From: Ambrosia x helenae
Lineage: Eukaryota > Streptophyta > Magnoliopsida > Asterales > Asteraceae
Assembly: GCA_030844895.1 (NCBI GenBank)
Contig: CM061228.1
Span: forward strand, 54,487,081 to 54,551,080
Direction of reading: 5' to 3'
DNA length: 64,000 nucleotides
This document shows, piece after piece, positions 1 to 11,711 of the stretch. Within the stretch, counting starts at the first letter, position 1. Every line of letters starts with the position of its first letter. Made by a program: the position numbers and the translations under genes. The notes under the pieces were generated by a model, which searched no databases, was not told the DNA's origin, and was given only the letters and a program-made list of their open reading frames with translations.

Positions 1-1507
1 TTCATACCGTTTGGATGAATACACGATTTTTGGGAATTTTTCTACTAAACTGATTTGTTATGTGTATTTTCTGAACGTAGCAGTGTTCCGTGAATTTTCA
101 TAATTTTTGTACAAGGTTTTATCATAAAATAAAAATATGGATTTGTCCAGTAGACCCCCTAAAATATTTAGTAAAATTTTGGGATTCTAACTCTCTGGAT
201 AAGTATTTTTAATAAATTAGTTTTTTTTTGGCGCATAATCTATCATAAAAACGCAGATTGTGTATTGTGAGTTTATGTGACTAATTGGAGTCCTATGTGG
301 TGTGTATTTGACATGTACTTGAATGGGATCTTATATGAGATGCATATGAAGTGTTAAACTGATGGTAACCAACATATTCACCAATGGGTCCGTAGGGTTT
401 ACTTATGCATGTAGAACCACTAGGTGTCACTTATACGATTTTGAACAATTAAACGTCTTGGACAAACGGGTTATATGGTGTAATGGTATTACACATATAC
501 TCACTTAGTGACACATGTACTAGGGAGTCGGTAGCATACCCTACTTTGGAGTTTGGATTTATTTGCTTGCATACTAAGGTGAGTTTCACTACTTTTTCTC
601 CAAAAGCATGCGTCTCAGGGTGAGACAACTTTGATAAACGTTTTCTAGTCCGGTTTGGGACTATTGTTATATCTCGGGTTGAGATGTTTTGACTCCTGTG
701 GTGGGTCAGGTTTTTGTTACGAATCCTCAGGGAGGATTGCGCTTTGATCAGTTTAAAACTTATTGGTCCATTGTGAACTAAACACTCTATCACTTGAAAA
801 GTCCTTACATATTATTAGGTTAATCGCTGGGAGCGAACGGGGTATTAGTTGATAGCGCTATTAGGTTGTGCAGCAACCTCATGTTTACGATGCTGGGAGC
901 ATGGGCATGAACTTCTGACCACATTTGAGAACTAGTGTTGATAGACACTAGTTATTGAGGCAAACTATTATATTACTGAAGGTGTCCCAATAATACTGTT
1001 TAGTTGCAATGAGTGGGCTAGCTACCCTGACACGCATAAACTGGTAACACTTGAACATTTTGGTCTGGAGGACCTACGCTTTTACTTGGTTACGTGGTTT
1101 TGGAAACCAGCGCATTTACTTACTCATTTTCTTTACTTAGTGAATCACCAACATTGTTTGTTGACCCACGATATACATGCTTTTGCGGGTAGTTAGCTTC
1201 CGGTGCCACGATTAGAAAGCACTGCACACTTTACTGCATTTGAGTCTTGGGCATACACCTAAATTACATATCATGCTTTACGTTTTCTTTCGTATGGTTT
1301 TAATTTGGGCGCGTTATTTTGCGCATGTTTTTAAAAGGTTTAAATTTGGTTTACGCTTCCGCAGCTTAACTAAACTTTTTTTTTTTTGAAAACGAACTAA
1401 ATGGTTTGGGCATTTAGAGTTCGTTCATATGACTTATGGCTATGGGATCCGGGTATGTCATGCGCCTCGCGGTATAAACCCCGCAGTGGAAATTTGAGGG
1501 TGTTACA
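1..1507 (+). repeat. 5' LTR of G1, right ~1.5 kb
   Basis: This is a direct copy of 22086-23588 with scattered substitutions and small indels. It ends in GGGTGTTACA, where the 3' copy ends in GGGTGTGACA, directly before the primer binding site. About 850 bp of the LTR lie outside the window, judging from the 3' copy. It contains no gene; reading frames seen here on either strand recur in the other LTR only because it is the same sequence. Confidence 0.95.
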
Positions 1508-1510
1508 GAT

Positions 1511-1523
1511 TGGTATCAGAGCC
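1511..1523 (+). other. Primer binding site of G1 (tRNA-iMet type)
   Basis: TGGTATCAGAGCC lies three bases after the LTR end. This is the standard plant initiator-methionine primer site. Confidence 0.9.
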
Positions 1524-3113
1524 ATTGGTTATAGTGAACTAGGACTGCATGTTGAGTCTAGTCTATAATCATCATAGCATAAGTACACTCACAACTTAAG
1601 TGCACAACTAGCTTTTAGCTACATATATCTACAACATATGATTTCGGGAGATATGTTATCTTCTAGTTCTAGACCTAATTCTAAACACGTCAATGGTGGG
1701 AACCCAGGGTTACACCAGGTGGCGCATTACTAGGAGTAGTATCCTAACAAACCTCATGGATGAGGAAACAACAATAGTACAAGGGAGGGAGCCCTTGCGA
1801 GCGTTGTGGCGCACGTACACAGGAAGCTGCACGATGCGCATGACGTGTTACCATTAAATCGAATCAACTATGAAGAAATTCAAATAATGAGACTTATCCT
1901 TTTTCACTGAGCAAGGAGACAATTAGTTTATGTTCCTTGTTACTTGATCTTTCTTACTTCCATTCGAAACTCAGACGGGACTGGGTTACACATATAGAAC
2001 TTATTTCTTACTTTAGTACCTTACGCCTAGTATGAGCGGGCGGACGTATGACTTCATATCCCTGTTTCTCATAAGTATATATTAGATTCAAGGGAACACA
2101 TTTGATCGGGGCTTGTTACACACACTCTTGGGGAGTTATGTAAGGCCTGCGATGCAGTGCAATATCTCAAAGGAAGACAAAACCTACCAGAGACCGATAG
2201 CCACGATTGGAGGAACGAGTGGTGCAGCTGACCACTAAGCTGGCTTGCATAGGACTGGAGAAGGAGACTGTACGTGATGAGATCCATATAACACTGACAC
2301 CAAGAGAAAGAGGAAGAAGAAGGGATGGAAGGGGAACCTGAGCAAGGAGAGCACATGGAAAGTGAGGATGAAGGCTCTACTATCTAGACATAGCGTGGCG
2401 ACAATTGGCTCTTACCTTTACTTACCTGTCTTTTCTTTCCTTTCCCTTTGTTAACTTGGAGTAGACTGAGTTCTTATGATTAACGATAGGGTGGTTGAGG
2501 CCCTCGCAACTTTCCAAGCTAGTAAAGATCCATTTTGCTAAATCATTTGTTTACCCTGACTTCCACATTTGAACTTTCTTATACCTTGAACGCACATGCC
2601 ACAGCAACAACCTGCCATCGTATTTTCAAGCCTCTTATTGGTTGTAAACCTCGATAACTCCAACGGAACTGAAGGAGACCGTCTGATTGCTTCGATAGTA
2701 TAAGTCTTTGCCATGTAATTTTTCCCCAGGCAGGATGGGGTAATGTATGCTACATGCACACTTGATGAGTTACAGATACTTGGATAGAGAACGTAACACC
2801 CTGTGATGAAACCTAAAAATTTGTTATATAAAGACGGATGGGTCTGAGATCAACGCCTACACTACCAAGCTACAGAAGTTAGATACTATATGCTCGAATC
2901 TAATTAACCAACTTTACTAGCAGATTAAATTTCATACCAAAAGGGTGGGTCCCTCAGATTCGTGGCTTGGCCACTGCAGCTCACCTACCCAAAATCTAAC
3001 AAATCTTTCACCTGGCTCACAAACTCACTGATGAAGCTGTTGAGTATGGTACTTTTCCGAAGCATAGTGCTTCATCTTCTACTTTTGGTGATAGCAAGAG
3101 AACATGGGATAGT
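1524..3113 (+). pseudogene. Degenerate gag region of G1
   Basis: This is the position of gag between the primer site and protease. Most of it is riddled with stops and frameshifts. The last ~100 bp (from about 3010) reads as a recognisable gypsy gag tail, LAHKLTDEAVEYGTFPKHSA, followed by an Asn-rich linker in frame with protease. The CCHC zinc knuckle that normally lies between such a linker and the ARGRAF segment is absent, which indicates an internal deletion. No intact product is possible. Confidence 0.7.
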
Positions 3114-4675
3114 GTGAGGTATAAATCCTTCAACAACAACAACCACAACGGTAACAACAACAACAACGGGGCTCGGGGAAGAGCATTTGTGATGGGCTCT
3201 GGGGAAGCTAGGACTGATAACAATGTCGTGACGGGTACGTGTTCCTTGAACGACACTCTTGCTTCTATTTTATATGATACTGGTGCGGACTATAGTTTTG
3301 TGTCATCAAAACTTAACAAACAACTAGGGATGGTTCCTACTCTTCTTCATACCCCGTACTCTATAGAGTTAGCTGACGGGAAGCCTGTTGAGGTAACCCA
3401 TATTCATCGTGACTGTAAGCTCGAGCTAGATGGGCAATTGTTTGCCATCGACCTTTTATCTATCACCCTAGGTAGCTTTGACCTCGTGGTTGGCATGGAC
3501 TGGTTGTCCAAGCAACACGCTGAAATTCTCTGTCAGGAGAAGATTGTTCGTATCCCCCTCCCATGTGGAGAACTTTTATCTATTCAGGGTGATCGTGGTG
3601 GTGCCATGGTGGGCATCATCTCCTTTTTGAAAGCCCAGAAGTGTATCCGTAAGGGTTGTCCAGCCATTTTGGCTAACATAACTGACACTCGAGCTGAAAC
3701 TGAAACTAAGATTGAGGACATCCCAGTAGTCCAAGAATTCCCAGATGTTTTTCCAGAGGAACTACCTGGACTTCCACCTGTTCGTCAAGTGGAGTTTCAA
3801 ACTGAACTTGCACCTGGAGCAGCTCTAGTTGCACGCGCACCATATCGCCTAGCACTAGGCGAACTTCAAGAACTGTCTACCCAGCTCCAACAGCTATTGG
3901 ATAGGGGCTTTGTCAGACCTAGTTCTTCGCCATGGGGAGCTCCAGTTCTGTTTGCTAAGAAAAAAGATGGGAGTTTCCGCATGTGTATTGATTATCAGGA
4001 GTTGAACAAAGTGACGGTTAAGAACCGCTACCCTTTACCTCGTATTGATGACTTGTTCGACCAACTGCAAGGGTCGAGTTTCTATTCTAAGATTGACCTG
4101 AGGTCAGGATACCGAGAGGAGGATGTGGCAAACACAGCCTTTCGAACTCGTTATGAGCATTATGAGTTTTTGGTGATGCCATTTGGGCTAACTAATGCAC
4201 CGGCTGTGTTCATGGATCTAATGAACCGGGTGTGCAAGCCCTATTTGGACAAATTCGTCATAGTGTTCATAGATGACATACTGATTTATTCCAAGAGCAG
4301 GGAAAAGCACGAGCAACACCTGCAGGTGATCTTGGAATTTTTGAGAAATGAGCAGTTGTATGCAAAATTCTCTAAATGTGACTTTTGGATTCGAGAAGTC
4401 CAATTTCTTAGACATGTGGTTAACAAGGCAGGAATACATGTCGATCCCGCCAAGATTGATGCTATTAAAAAGTGGGAGGCTCCTAAGACTCCCACAAAGG
4501 TGGGCCAGTTTCTTGGTCTTGCGGGATATTATCGCAGATTCATTGAGGGATTCTCTAAGATCGCTCAATCCCTCACTGCATTGACACCGAAGGGTATTAC
4601 TTACAAGTGGGGAGATGCCCAAGAATCTTCTTTTCAATTATTAAAGTCGAAACCTTGCAGTGCACCTATACTATC
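3114..4675 (+). pseudogene. G1 pol, first half: aspartic protease and reverse transcriptase
   Basis: One open frame of about 520 codons encodes the gag tail, an aspartic protease (active-site LYDTGADYSFV, about residue 53-63) and a Ty3/gypsy RT. RT motifs seen in order are SSPWGAPVLFAKKKDGSFRM, the YPLPRIDDLFDQLQG block, KIDLRSGYRE, FLVMPFGLTNAPAVF and the catalytic FIDDILIYS, ending with the FLGLAGYYRRFI segment and the beginning of the RNase H connection. A few residues are lost after RSGYRE, where the usual HQI/IR segment is shortened. The frame is cut at 4675 by insertion of C1 and resumes at 19774. The first ATG/GTG is not a real start, because the polyprotein frame enters from gag. RT catalytic residues are intact, but the element cannot make a full polyprotein. 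Confidence 0.93.
4671..4675. repeat. Target site duplication of C1, left copy (CTATC)
   Basis: CTATC immediately precedes the TGTATGAG terminus of C1 and is repeated exactly at 19769-19773. The flanking G1 pol frame continues across when the insertion plus one copy is ignored. Confidence 0.95.
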
Positions 4676-5210
4676 TGTATGAGCTATAAAGAATCGACAA
4701 ATAACAAAGAATTGATCAAACAAGTTAGTTTTAGGTGCGGAAACCCTAAAACAATCACAAAATGATAATCAAACAGATCAAAACATGTAAATCATCATTT
4801 CAAAGCTTTTTCATTAATTACGAACTCAATTACACGTTTACAGATTAAAAGCAACAGGGTATGAACGTGAATTAAGCTAAATAATATCCTAGAGAGAGAA
4901 TCAGAAAATGGAGGGAACAAAATGACTCAAAGTTACATTCAAAAATTCAGCTTGACTATATATAGACTGCACATTCGCCCACTTAGTTCCTGCGAATGTG
5001 CAGGTACGACCACATCAACCGGTCGAACCAAGCCATACATAAAAAGTCTATTCTACCTTCGTCCAAAACCACTCCTTCGTACCTTCTGAGTCTCCTTCGC
5101 ACCTTCTAAATCTCCTTCGCACCTATCAAAAACCTCCTTCGCCCATTCGACAATTAACAAAACAAGTTTATTGAACAATCCGAAGCACTAGTCGCATAAA
5201 TGCATCTACA
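4676..5210 (-). repeat. C1 3' LTR (left copy)
   Basis: This 535-bp copy begins TGTATGAGC and ends ATCTACA in plus-strand reading. It matches 19234-19768 with nine substitutions and no indels. It contains a TATA box near 4956-4964 and a palindrome-rich tract from 4967 to about 5155. Confidence 0.97.
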
Positions 5211-5222
5211 AACTCCCCCTCG
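5211..5222 (-). other. C1 polypurine tract
   Basis: The minus strand reads CGAGGGGGAGTT directly next to the inner edge of the left LTR. This is the plus-strand primer site expected beside the 3' LTR, and it confirms the minus orientation. Confidence 0.85.
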
Positions 5223-5223
5223 A

Positions 5224-5997
5224 CTATTGCTTGGATTGCCGTCGACGTTCTTCGTCCATTCTGATGTTCCTCAACTTGATATGTCGCTGAATCTTCTGTT
5301 CCTTAGTCAACACCGGTTCATCAAATTGCTTCAGCTTCGTCTTTTTCACTTCAGACACTTTCTGTATCTCCACAAACCTCCCGAGCTTCTTGTCATAGTC
5401 ACATCCAGCATTTATATCATACGCAAAGCACATGAATACCACACGTTGGTATTTGCCTGCTTGTTCAGCATCTTTAACCTCAGAATAAATTGGATTATAG
5501 AACAACATTATTATATCCTCATGTGAACAGTTAATCAACCACATGGGATCAAAAATGTGTATCTTCTTGAAGTTCTTATCTCCATCTTTCAGCACGATCA
5601 CAGCCTCTGCTGTCTTCCAATCATAATACCACCAAATAAAGTCTTTAGCCAAGTGTTGTGGAATCGGCATCAAAGGAATCTTCTTCAACACTCGCGGTGG
5701 TTTATACTTCAACGTCACTTTGGGCATTCCAGTAATCATATCAATATCCTTTTTATGAACGATTCGTTTTGGATATTGAGGTGCAAATAAATCCCACTTA
5801 GTTCGGCTTTCTCTCGTTATCTTCTCAGCAAAGTATGTAATTTGATTATTTGACGCTCCCGTTAAACGGTGATGACAAATATCACGAATAGCCCAGTAAG
5901 GAAGAGTCTTCAAATGATGGAATTTATCAAAATATAAGATCCCCTTCTCCCACTTTACTGCTACACATTTTAGTTGCTTAACAAACTTCCAGGCCAA
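5224..5997 (-). pseudogene. C1 extra 3' ORF, C-terminal part
   Basis: This open stretch of about 257 codons ends only a few bases before the polypurine tract. It is in the same frame as the upstream part (6073-7452), separated by a single TAG stop at 6075-6073; the 25 codons after that stop are also open, so the segment really starts at about 6072. The protein is basic and Trp/Lys-rich (AWKFVKQLKCVAVKWEKG, DFIWWYYDWKTAEAV), with a charged, possibly helical C-terminus rich in RRRQ. No named domain is recognised. Family context: several copia lineages carry an additional ORF after pol, sometimes called env-like; nothing here demonstrates an envelope function and no clear membrane segment is seen in this part. 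Confidence 0.7.
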
Positions 5998-6072
5998 TGC
6001 ACGACCTTTGAAAATTCCACTGTGAAGTTTGTAAAAGCTGCCTTGTATCTCAGCTTTAGGACGATTATTCTC

Positions 6073-7452
6073 CTACTCTTTCAATTTCCTCAAAAGCTCT
6101 TTCAAACTATCAGATTGCTCGAACTGTGGTTTATCATGCCCTTTAAATATTTCGTCTTCAAACCATTTGCTCTTCTCCTTAGCAATTTTCTCGGCCTGGT
6201 TTAGCACTTCATCAGAAAATCCAGGAAATCCAGAATCTTGATCATTCTTAAAGTATTGTGGATATTCCTCGCTTGTAATGTCTTCCATCTCAACTTCTTC
6301 AAAAGCAGGAACGTCACGGTCATCTGAATGATTACCGGCTTCCTTTTCAGGTATCTTTGGAATGTAATTATCAGCAAGTAACTCTTCCAAAGTCTTTCCA
6401 ACCTGTCTAGCTAAACCTTCAAGTATTTCCTTAGAAACTGCCGCAGAAACCTCTCCATCTTCTAGATCTGGGTCATCAAACTCCAACTCAAACGGCTTAT
6501 TACTAGACTCGAATATTTCTAGAAACCTGCTTGTCATGTCAATCGTCCAGACTCGATCTGTAAGCATCTGGCGATACATGTGTTTGTCTTCTTCAGATAA
6601 AGACTGCAGTTTTTCATTCCAAAAGATGTCATCATCTACATTTTCACCTGGAGTCTTTGAGCTTGACTCTCCACCTTTACTCGAATCACGCTTCTCATAA
6701 GTATATTTACCAGCGTTATCATCATCATCGTCATCATCACTATCAAAAGCAGAGTTGTTTCCATCACTTGATCCACCATCTGAACCACCATCATCTCCAT
6801 CATCTTTCTTCTTCTTCTTTTGAAGATCGTTACCAGCATCTTCATCAAGATCTTCATCCTCTTCATCGTCAGATGGTTCATAATCAACTTTCTCTTCTTC
6901 TTGTTCTTTATCTTCTTCACCAGCTTGAAGTAGAGGAGCTCGAGAGTACAAGTCTTTTATCAGATCATACATGTTCTTGTTACTCTTCTTCAGCTTTTTG
7001 TTCTCCTCTTTCAAGACTATTATTCGTCTGGTGTTTCTCTGCTCGTGCTTCAGCAACTTCTTGTTCTCTTTCTTCAACTTCTTGATTGTTTCCTTCAATT
7101 CTTCACTGTTATCATGAGATGCGACTACAACTTCCAACATCTTTCTATCATTCGACTGCAATTGCTCAATCTCTATTTGTTGTTTGTTGATAATGCTCAT
7201 CATTTCAGATAGCCTTTGGTTCACAGCAGTCATTACATCACTATCAACTGTGACCTTCTTCTTAACAGGCACCTCAGCAACTTCAGGCAGTTTGCCTTTC
7301 CTCATCTTCTTGAGCACATTGTCTAATGCTTCATTGAACTCATCAACAGGTAATTCATCTTCCTGTTGTGTGCTAGAAGTAGTTGCAGTCTTTTGCTTCT
7401 TCGATACAGGTGCAATAACCGGTGACTTGGAACTAACAGACTCACCAGCCAC
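6073..7452 (-). pseudogene. C1 extra 3' ORF, middle part (coiled coil and acidic tracts)
   Basis: This open frame of about 459 codons carries a heptad-like Leu/Lys/Glu-rich segment (about residues 75-165: QRLSEMMSIINKQQIEIEQL, then repeated KKLKKENKKL type blocks), which predicts a coiled coil. A strongly acidic, low-complexity Asp/Glu/Ser/Gly region follows, with runs such as SDDDDDDDN. Its start is not independent: it is the frame-shifted continuation of 7323-8726, broken within a short direct repeat at 7436-7567. It ends in a single TAG before the C-terminal part. A low-complexity, likely nucleic-acid- or partner-binding scaffold is a guess; no enzymatic motif is visible. Confidence 0.7.
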
Positions 7453-8726
7453 AGTGGCCTTATTTCCTTGATCAGACTCTCTTCATCTTCATCAACAGGA
7501 ATAGGGCTCTTATTTCCTTGATCTTCAACAGACTGACTAACAGACTCACCAGCCACAGTGGCCTTAGGCGTGGTGGTCTTTAGCGTTTCAGTTTCCGAAT
7601 CCCAGCGTTCATCTTCTTGCGTCTCCTCAGAATCAATCGACGCCTCATCCACAATATGCAAACCCTTCTTAGCCATCGTCTTGTTTCTTCTAGGTGTACT
7701 TTTCTTCTTGGCTGGTTCAGGTACAACCTCTATTCTGATCTCTTTCTCCTTACCCTTTCCACTCTTTGCACCGACATTAACAACCTGTCTCTTGCGCTTT
7801 GCATCTGGATCAACAGGATGTAATGGGTCAGCTGGATCTGAATCACTGTTTGTATGTCTTACAAGCCCTTCACCTGGATCCGTATAGTCAATCCTTGCTA
7901 GATGTCCAAATAAACGCCTTGCAGGAGGACGTTCATTCACTGACAATCCTTTGTAAGCTTTCATCCTAGCAAGAGTATTGATCGACATATGTTGTTGAAC
8001 AACAATGTGCTTAGGATCCCTCTTCAAATCTTTGTATTTGTTATCAAACACCATCTGGAGGAATCGAGGATACAGCAAGAACTTCAGATTCCTCGTGCCA
8101 TTCACAGGCTCCAACAAGTGTTCCATTAGCATTCCTGATACATTGAACGGTTTGTTCAATACCAGTGCTACCATCATTGAGCTAATACTCTTACGCATCA
8201 AGTCATATCCTCCAGCGGCTGATCCAAAGACGTGTATCAAAACATGTGCCAAGTATTTGAACTGTGGACACAGTTTTCCGTTATGCAATGAACCATCAGT
8301 GATCGGTCCATTGTACTTCATCCTCAGGAAGCACTTTCGCTGATCCATGAAACTAAGCTCTTTGGGATCCGTCTTCTCATCTTGCAGATTCAATGCTTCT
8401 CTAATATCCTGCTCACATACAATTATCATCTTTCCTTGGATCTTGCTAATCACAAATGACTCGCAATTCCAGAAATCTAACTTCGCTTCTGTCCAGAATT
8501 CTTGCATCATATCTCTGTAGATAATAGTAGGTGTAGCAATCGCGTCTATCACCCTACTTCTCTTCAAGAACTCGATGATCTCGATAAACTCTGTATGCTT
8601 TTTAACTTCTCCAAGATACGCACAGCAATTATGCACATTCTCAAAGGTTAAAAGCTCTTCAGTAGCTTTCTTAGCAGGTTGTGAGGATGATCCGGCTTGC
8701 TCAGTAGTCTTCTCCTGCTCAGACAT
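7323..8726 (-). pseudogene. C1 extra 3' ORF, N-terminal part
   Basis: The preferred start is the ATG at 8726 (MSEQEKTTEQ). The upstream in-frame codons belong to a pyrimidine tract ending TTTTGCAG (AG at 8736-8735), a textbook 3' splice acceptor, so the longer frame to 8750 is unlikely. The first ~280 residues form a globular-looking region with FLLYPRFLQM near the middle. A related LLYPRF motif occurs at a comparable place in the C2 extra ORF. It then turns into charged linker rich in Lys, Pro, Thr and acidic residues. The frame is lost in the 7436-7567 repeat region. Function unknown; it is the kind of additional post-pol protein found in some large copia elements. Confidence 0.72.
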
Positions 8727-8733
8727 GGTTTGA

Positions 8734-9640
8734 TCTGCAAAACAAAACAAAGAAACATGTTAAAAATTGACAAAAAAAATCACATTGAAAATTTGGTAAT
8801 TAATCTTCTCATTCGCCCAAACGGGGGTGCGAATGAGGAATTTTAAAGGTACGAATGTAATAGTTTTTGATAAAAAGTTTCATTCGCCCAAATCTTTGTT
8901 CATTCGACCAGTTAATCATCTCCTTCGCCCATTCGATAGGTGCGAAGGAGTTGTTCTTTAAATTCAAAATTTTGATTTTGCATTTTATTGATTCTGAACA
9001 TGTAATCCTGATTCAAAACGCTAGTAACAATGCCGATTAAGGTTTCCAAATCAACAGTTTTGTCAATTTCACATTATATCTGTGTTTTCTTATTAAACCT
9101 AGGGTTCGAACTAAAATGATGATCAATTGATCAATCTGCTGTTTTTGAATCCTTGGTTTATAGATTTTCTCCCCCTAAAACACAGAGATAATGAACCCCC
9201 ATCATCAATTAAAGCAATGAACATGGTTTAATCAATTATTCAAAAACTAGGGCTCAAAACAGAAAAACGATGATTATTCCTTGAATTGGTGATGTTAACC
9301 TGTAAAAAGTAGTGGAAATGATCAGCAAAGATAAACGATCACAATGGTATGGTGCAAAAGATCAGGGCAACAAGGTGAGGTCAAAGAAGAAATTTTGAAA
9401 AATTTTTGTAATGGGTCGAATGAGTCTGAGAACATATATATAGACATGCTCCTTCGCCCATATATACTGGTCGAATGAGAAACTTTTGGTTCCTTCGACC
9501 CTATTTAAAGGTTCGAAGGAGTCAAAAGGGTTCGAATGTGAAAAGTATTCAAGAACACTCTCATTCGCCCAAATATAATGTGCGAATGAACAACCAAAAT
9601 TCCACGTTCGACCAAACGAATGGGCGAACGAGAACTGGAA
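8734..9640 (-). promoter_or_regulatory. Candidate internal promoter and splice module for the C1 extra ORF
   Basis: Reading on the minus strand there is a cluster of short palindromes (9630 to 9449), a TATA box TCTATATATATG (9445-9434), a possible splice donor ACAG/GTTAAC at 9300/9299, a second palindrome cluster (8950-8809), and a pyrimidine tract with TTTTGCAG acceptor ending at 8735, eight bases before the extra-ORF ATG. The palindrome-TATA order matches the C1 LTR, where GGGCGAATGTGCAG precedes TCTATATATAG; here it is GGGCGAAGGAGCATG before TCTATATATA. Perfect arms include CTCATTCGC/GCGAATGAG (8809-8817, 8830-8838) and CTCCTTCGC/GCGAAGGAG (8920-8928, 8942-8950). Promoter activity is inferred. 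Confidence 0.6.
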
Positions 9641-11012
9641 TTTTGTTAAATTTATTTAAATCTCAAAATCGAGTCCCGTTCCAATTATTTTTCAACTTTT
9701 AAGCATCCAACATTCATATTTTCATATTTAAAAGATTACAAAGCTCAAATGGTTCATCAAGGTTTAGAAAATCGACATCAACCACCATCAGCTATCAAAA
9801 AGAAGATGGAAATGTAAAATCTTTTTAGATTTTCTAAAGTTTATGCTAAAACACACCTAAAATCTTTTTGAGTTTTGAAATTTTTGACGAGAAAATAAAA
9901 TGCAGAAACGTAAATGAAAAACAATGTGATTTCCGGTAAAGGGATCATATCAGTTATTGAGAAATCTGATCACAATGTTGATCTTTTTGAATTATTATCA
10001 TTAAAGACAATGTGTGATCTGGCAACTACTGATATTGTGATCCACATAAACTCACATGCAGACTTTTGTGCAGTGCTTTAAACTGATACTGTTATTTATA
10101 GTATAAACATAATTGTCTGTGGTTCCCACGCACACGACATACTCCCGTATCAAGAAGTAAAGGCACAAAGACTCATTGTAAAGCGTGATTATGCTTTCGT
10201 TGTCTGTAATTTACAAAGTAGAATGCACAGAGGTATACAGGTCAGCAAATTAATGCAGCAAAGTAACATGTGCACTTTACTAGGTTGAGGACTGATATTA
10301 ATCATGATTTGCATCAGTGATTAATACGATGTAATAGATAATCTTTGATCATCATAAAGCATGGAAAGTTCCTCAATTCGGTAACTTTAGGATTTGGCAT
10401 ATAGCTCTATTATAAAGACACCCTGTCTGATCTAGGTCCGTAATGACTTACAGCAGAAGATCAGAGAGGCTATCCCCAGACAACTAATAACATAACGACC
10501 CTAAACCTCCGAGTTTTGTACAAAAACCCTATCAAACGAAATTACGGTACTAAGACCATATGCCCATGAGGAGTTCATCCACACAACAATTCGTTTGATA
10601 TGTATGAATCAGGCACGCAGTAATAGGTCTACGAAGCCTATCAGCACATCGCACAGACTCAGACACACGCCCTATATAGCAGTACATTACTTAGAATGTG
10701 TCAGATCCCCACTGATGTACAATCATTTCCCCTTTTACTCCAGGAAATCATTTTTGATTTTTCTGATTTTTATAATTTTTTGAATTTACTGATCCCAAGG
10801 ATAAGCTGGAGCATTTCAAATATGTGATTGCCCAGATATCGTTTGTTTACAGAAATCTGATGGCATTAATCTAAGGGAAGAAGATATAGCAGTCAGCAAA
10901 GAAATTTTCTATTTTTTATGGATTTTGAAATTTTTCAATGTTTTTGGATTTTCAAATTTTTTCTGAAAAACAGTAAAGATTTAAACTAAAAAGCGATAGA
11001 CTGAGGTGGTGA
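9641..11012 (-). other. C1 pol/extra-ORF spacer, nothing recognised
   Basis: This is AT-rich noncoding sequence between RNase H and the internal promoter module. It has no open frame of note. A minus-strand TATAAATA-like string lies near 10095-10105. GATCAC-type words recur around 9940-10060. No LTR or TIR boundaries are visible. Confidence 0.5.
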
Positions 11013-11693
11013 TCAGTCTTGTTTTTCTTTAATACCATTAGCTTTTAAATGATAATCAAATCTGGATTTGTCAAAAGCTTTGGTAAAAAGATCTGCGCGT
11101 TGATAATCAGTGTGGATTTTGACCATATCGATCAACTCTTTAGCATAACAATCACGGATAAAATGATATTTAATCCGGATATGTTTAGCCTTTGAGTGAT
11201 TTACTAAGTCTTTTGTTAATGCGATTGCGGCTTCATTATCACAGTAAATAGGGGTTTTAAGAAATTGCAAACCGTAATCCACCATCTGTTGTTGGATCCA
11301 AAGAACCTGTGAGCAACAGCTCGATGCTGAAACGTATTCTGCTTCACATGTGGATAGTGCAACTGCGGTCTGTTTCTTGCATTGCCAGGTCACGAGCCTG
11401 CTCCCCATAAACTGACATCCAGCCGTTGTGGATTTGTTGTCTTTGTCACAGCCGCCACAATCTGCATCACTAAAAGCTATTAGGTCAAAATTATCATCAT
11501 TAGGGTACCAAAGTCCTTTCGATGGACAACCCTTCAGATATCTTAGGATACGCTTGACAGCTGCAAGATGATTCTGTTTCGGCTTCGACTGATATCGTGC
11601 ACAAAGACATGTTGCAAACATTATATCCGGTCTAGACGTAGTGAGATACATCAGAGATCCGACGATTGCTCTGTATGTAAATGGATCAGTCAA
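11013..11693 (-). pseudogene. C1 pol: RNase H
   Basis: The frame of about 226 codons carries the copia RT/RNase H linker (YRAIVGSLMYLTTSRPDIMF, ARYQSKP, RILRYLKG) and RNase H motifs: FSDADCGGCD, STTAGCQFMGSRLVTWQ, the CEAEYVSAS motif and YCDNEAAIAL, with KHIRIKYHFIRD and the ADLFTKA C-terminal signature. Catalytic acidic residues look present, although STCEAEY replaces the common SSTEAEY. It ends at a natural stop, so pol terminates here and the extra ORF is a separate unit. It is separated from RT by a short frame break near 11700. Confidence 0.93.
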
Positions 11694-11711
11694 CTCCCCC
11701 TTAGCGTCAAC

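Noticed and set aside
449..793. Antisense 114-codon frame in the G1 5' LTR
   Set aside because: It recurs, shifted and broken, in the 3' LTR (22509-22875) only because the LTRs are copies; no domain and different reading in each copy.
4218..4637. Minus-strand 139-codon frame
   Set aside because: Complement of the G1 RT coding sequence; the plus frame has clear RT motifs.
6636..7085. Met/Lys- and His/Ser-rich frames on both strands
   Set aside because: Out-of-frame readings of the low-complexity acidic and coiled-coil part of the C1 extra ORF.
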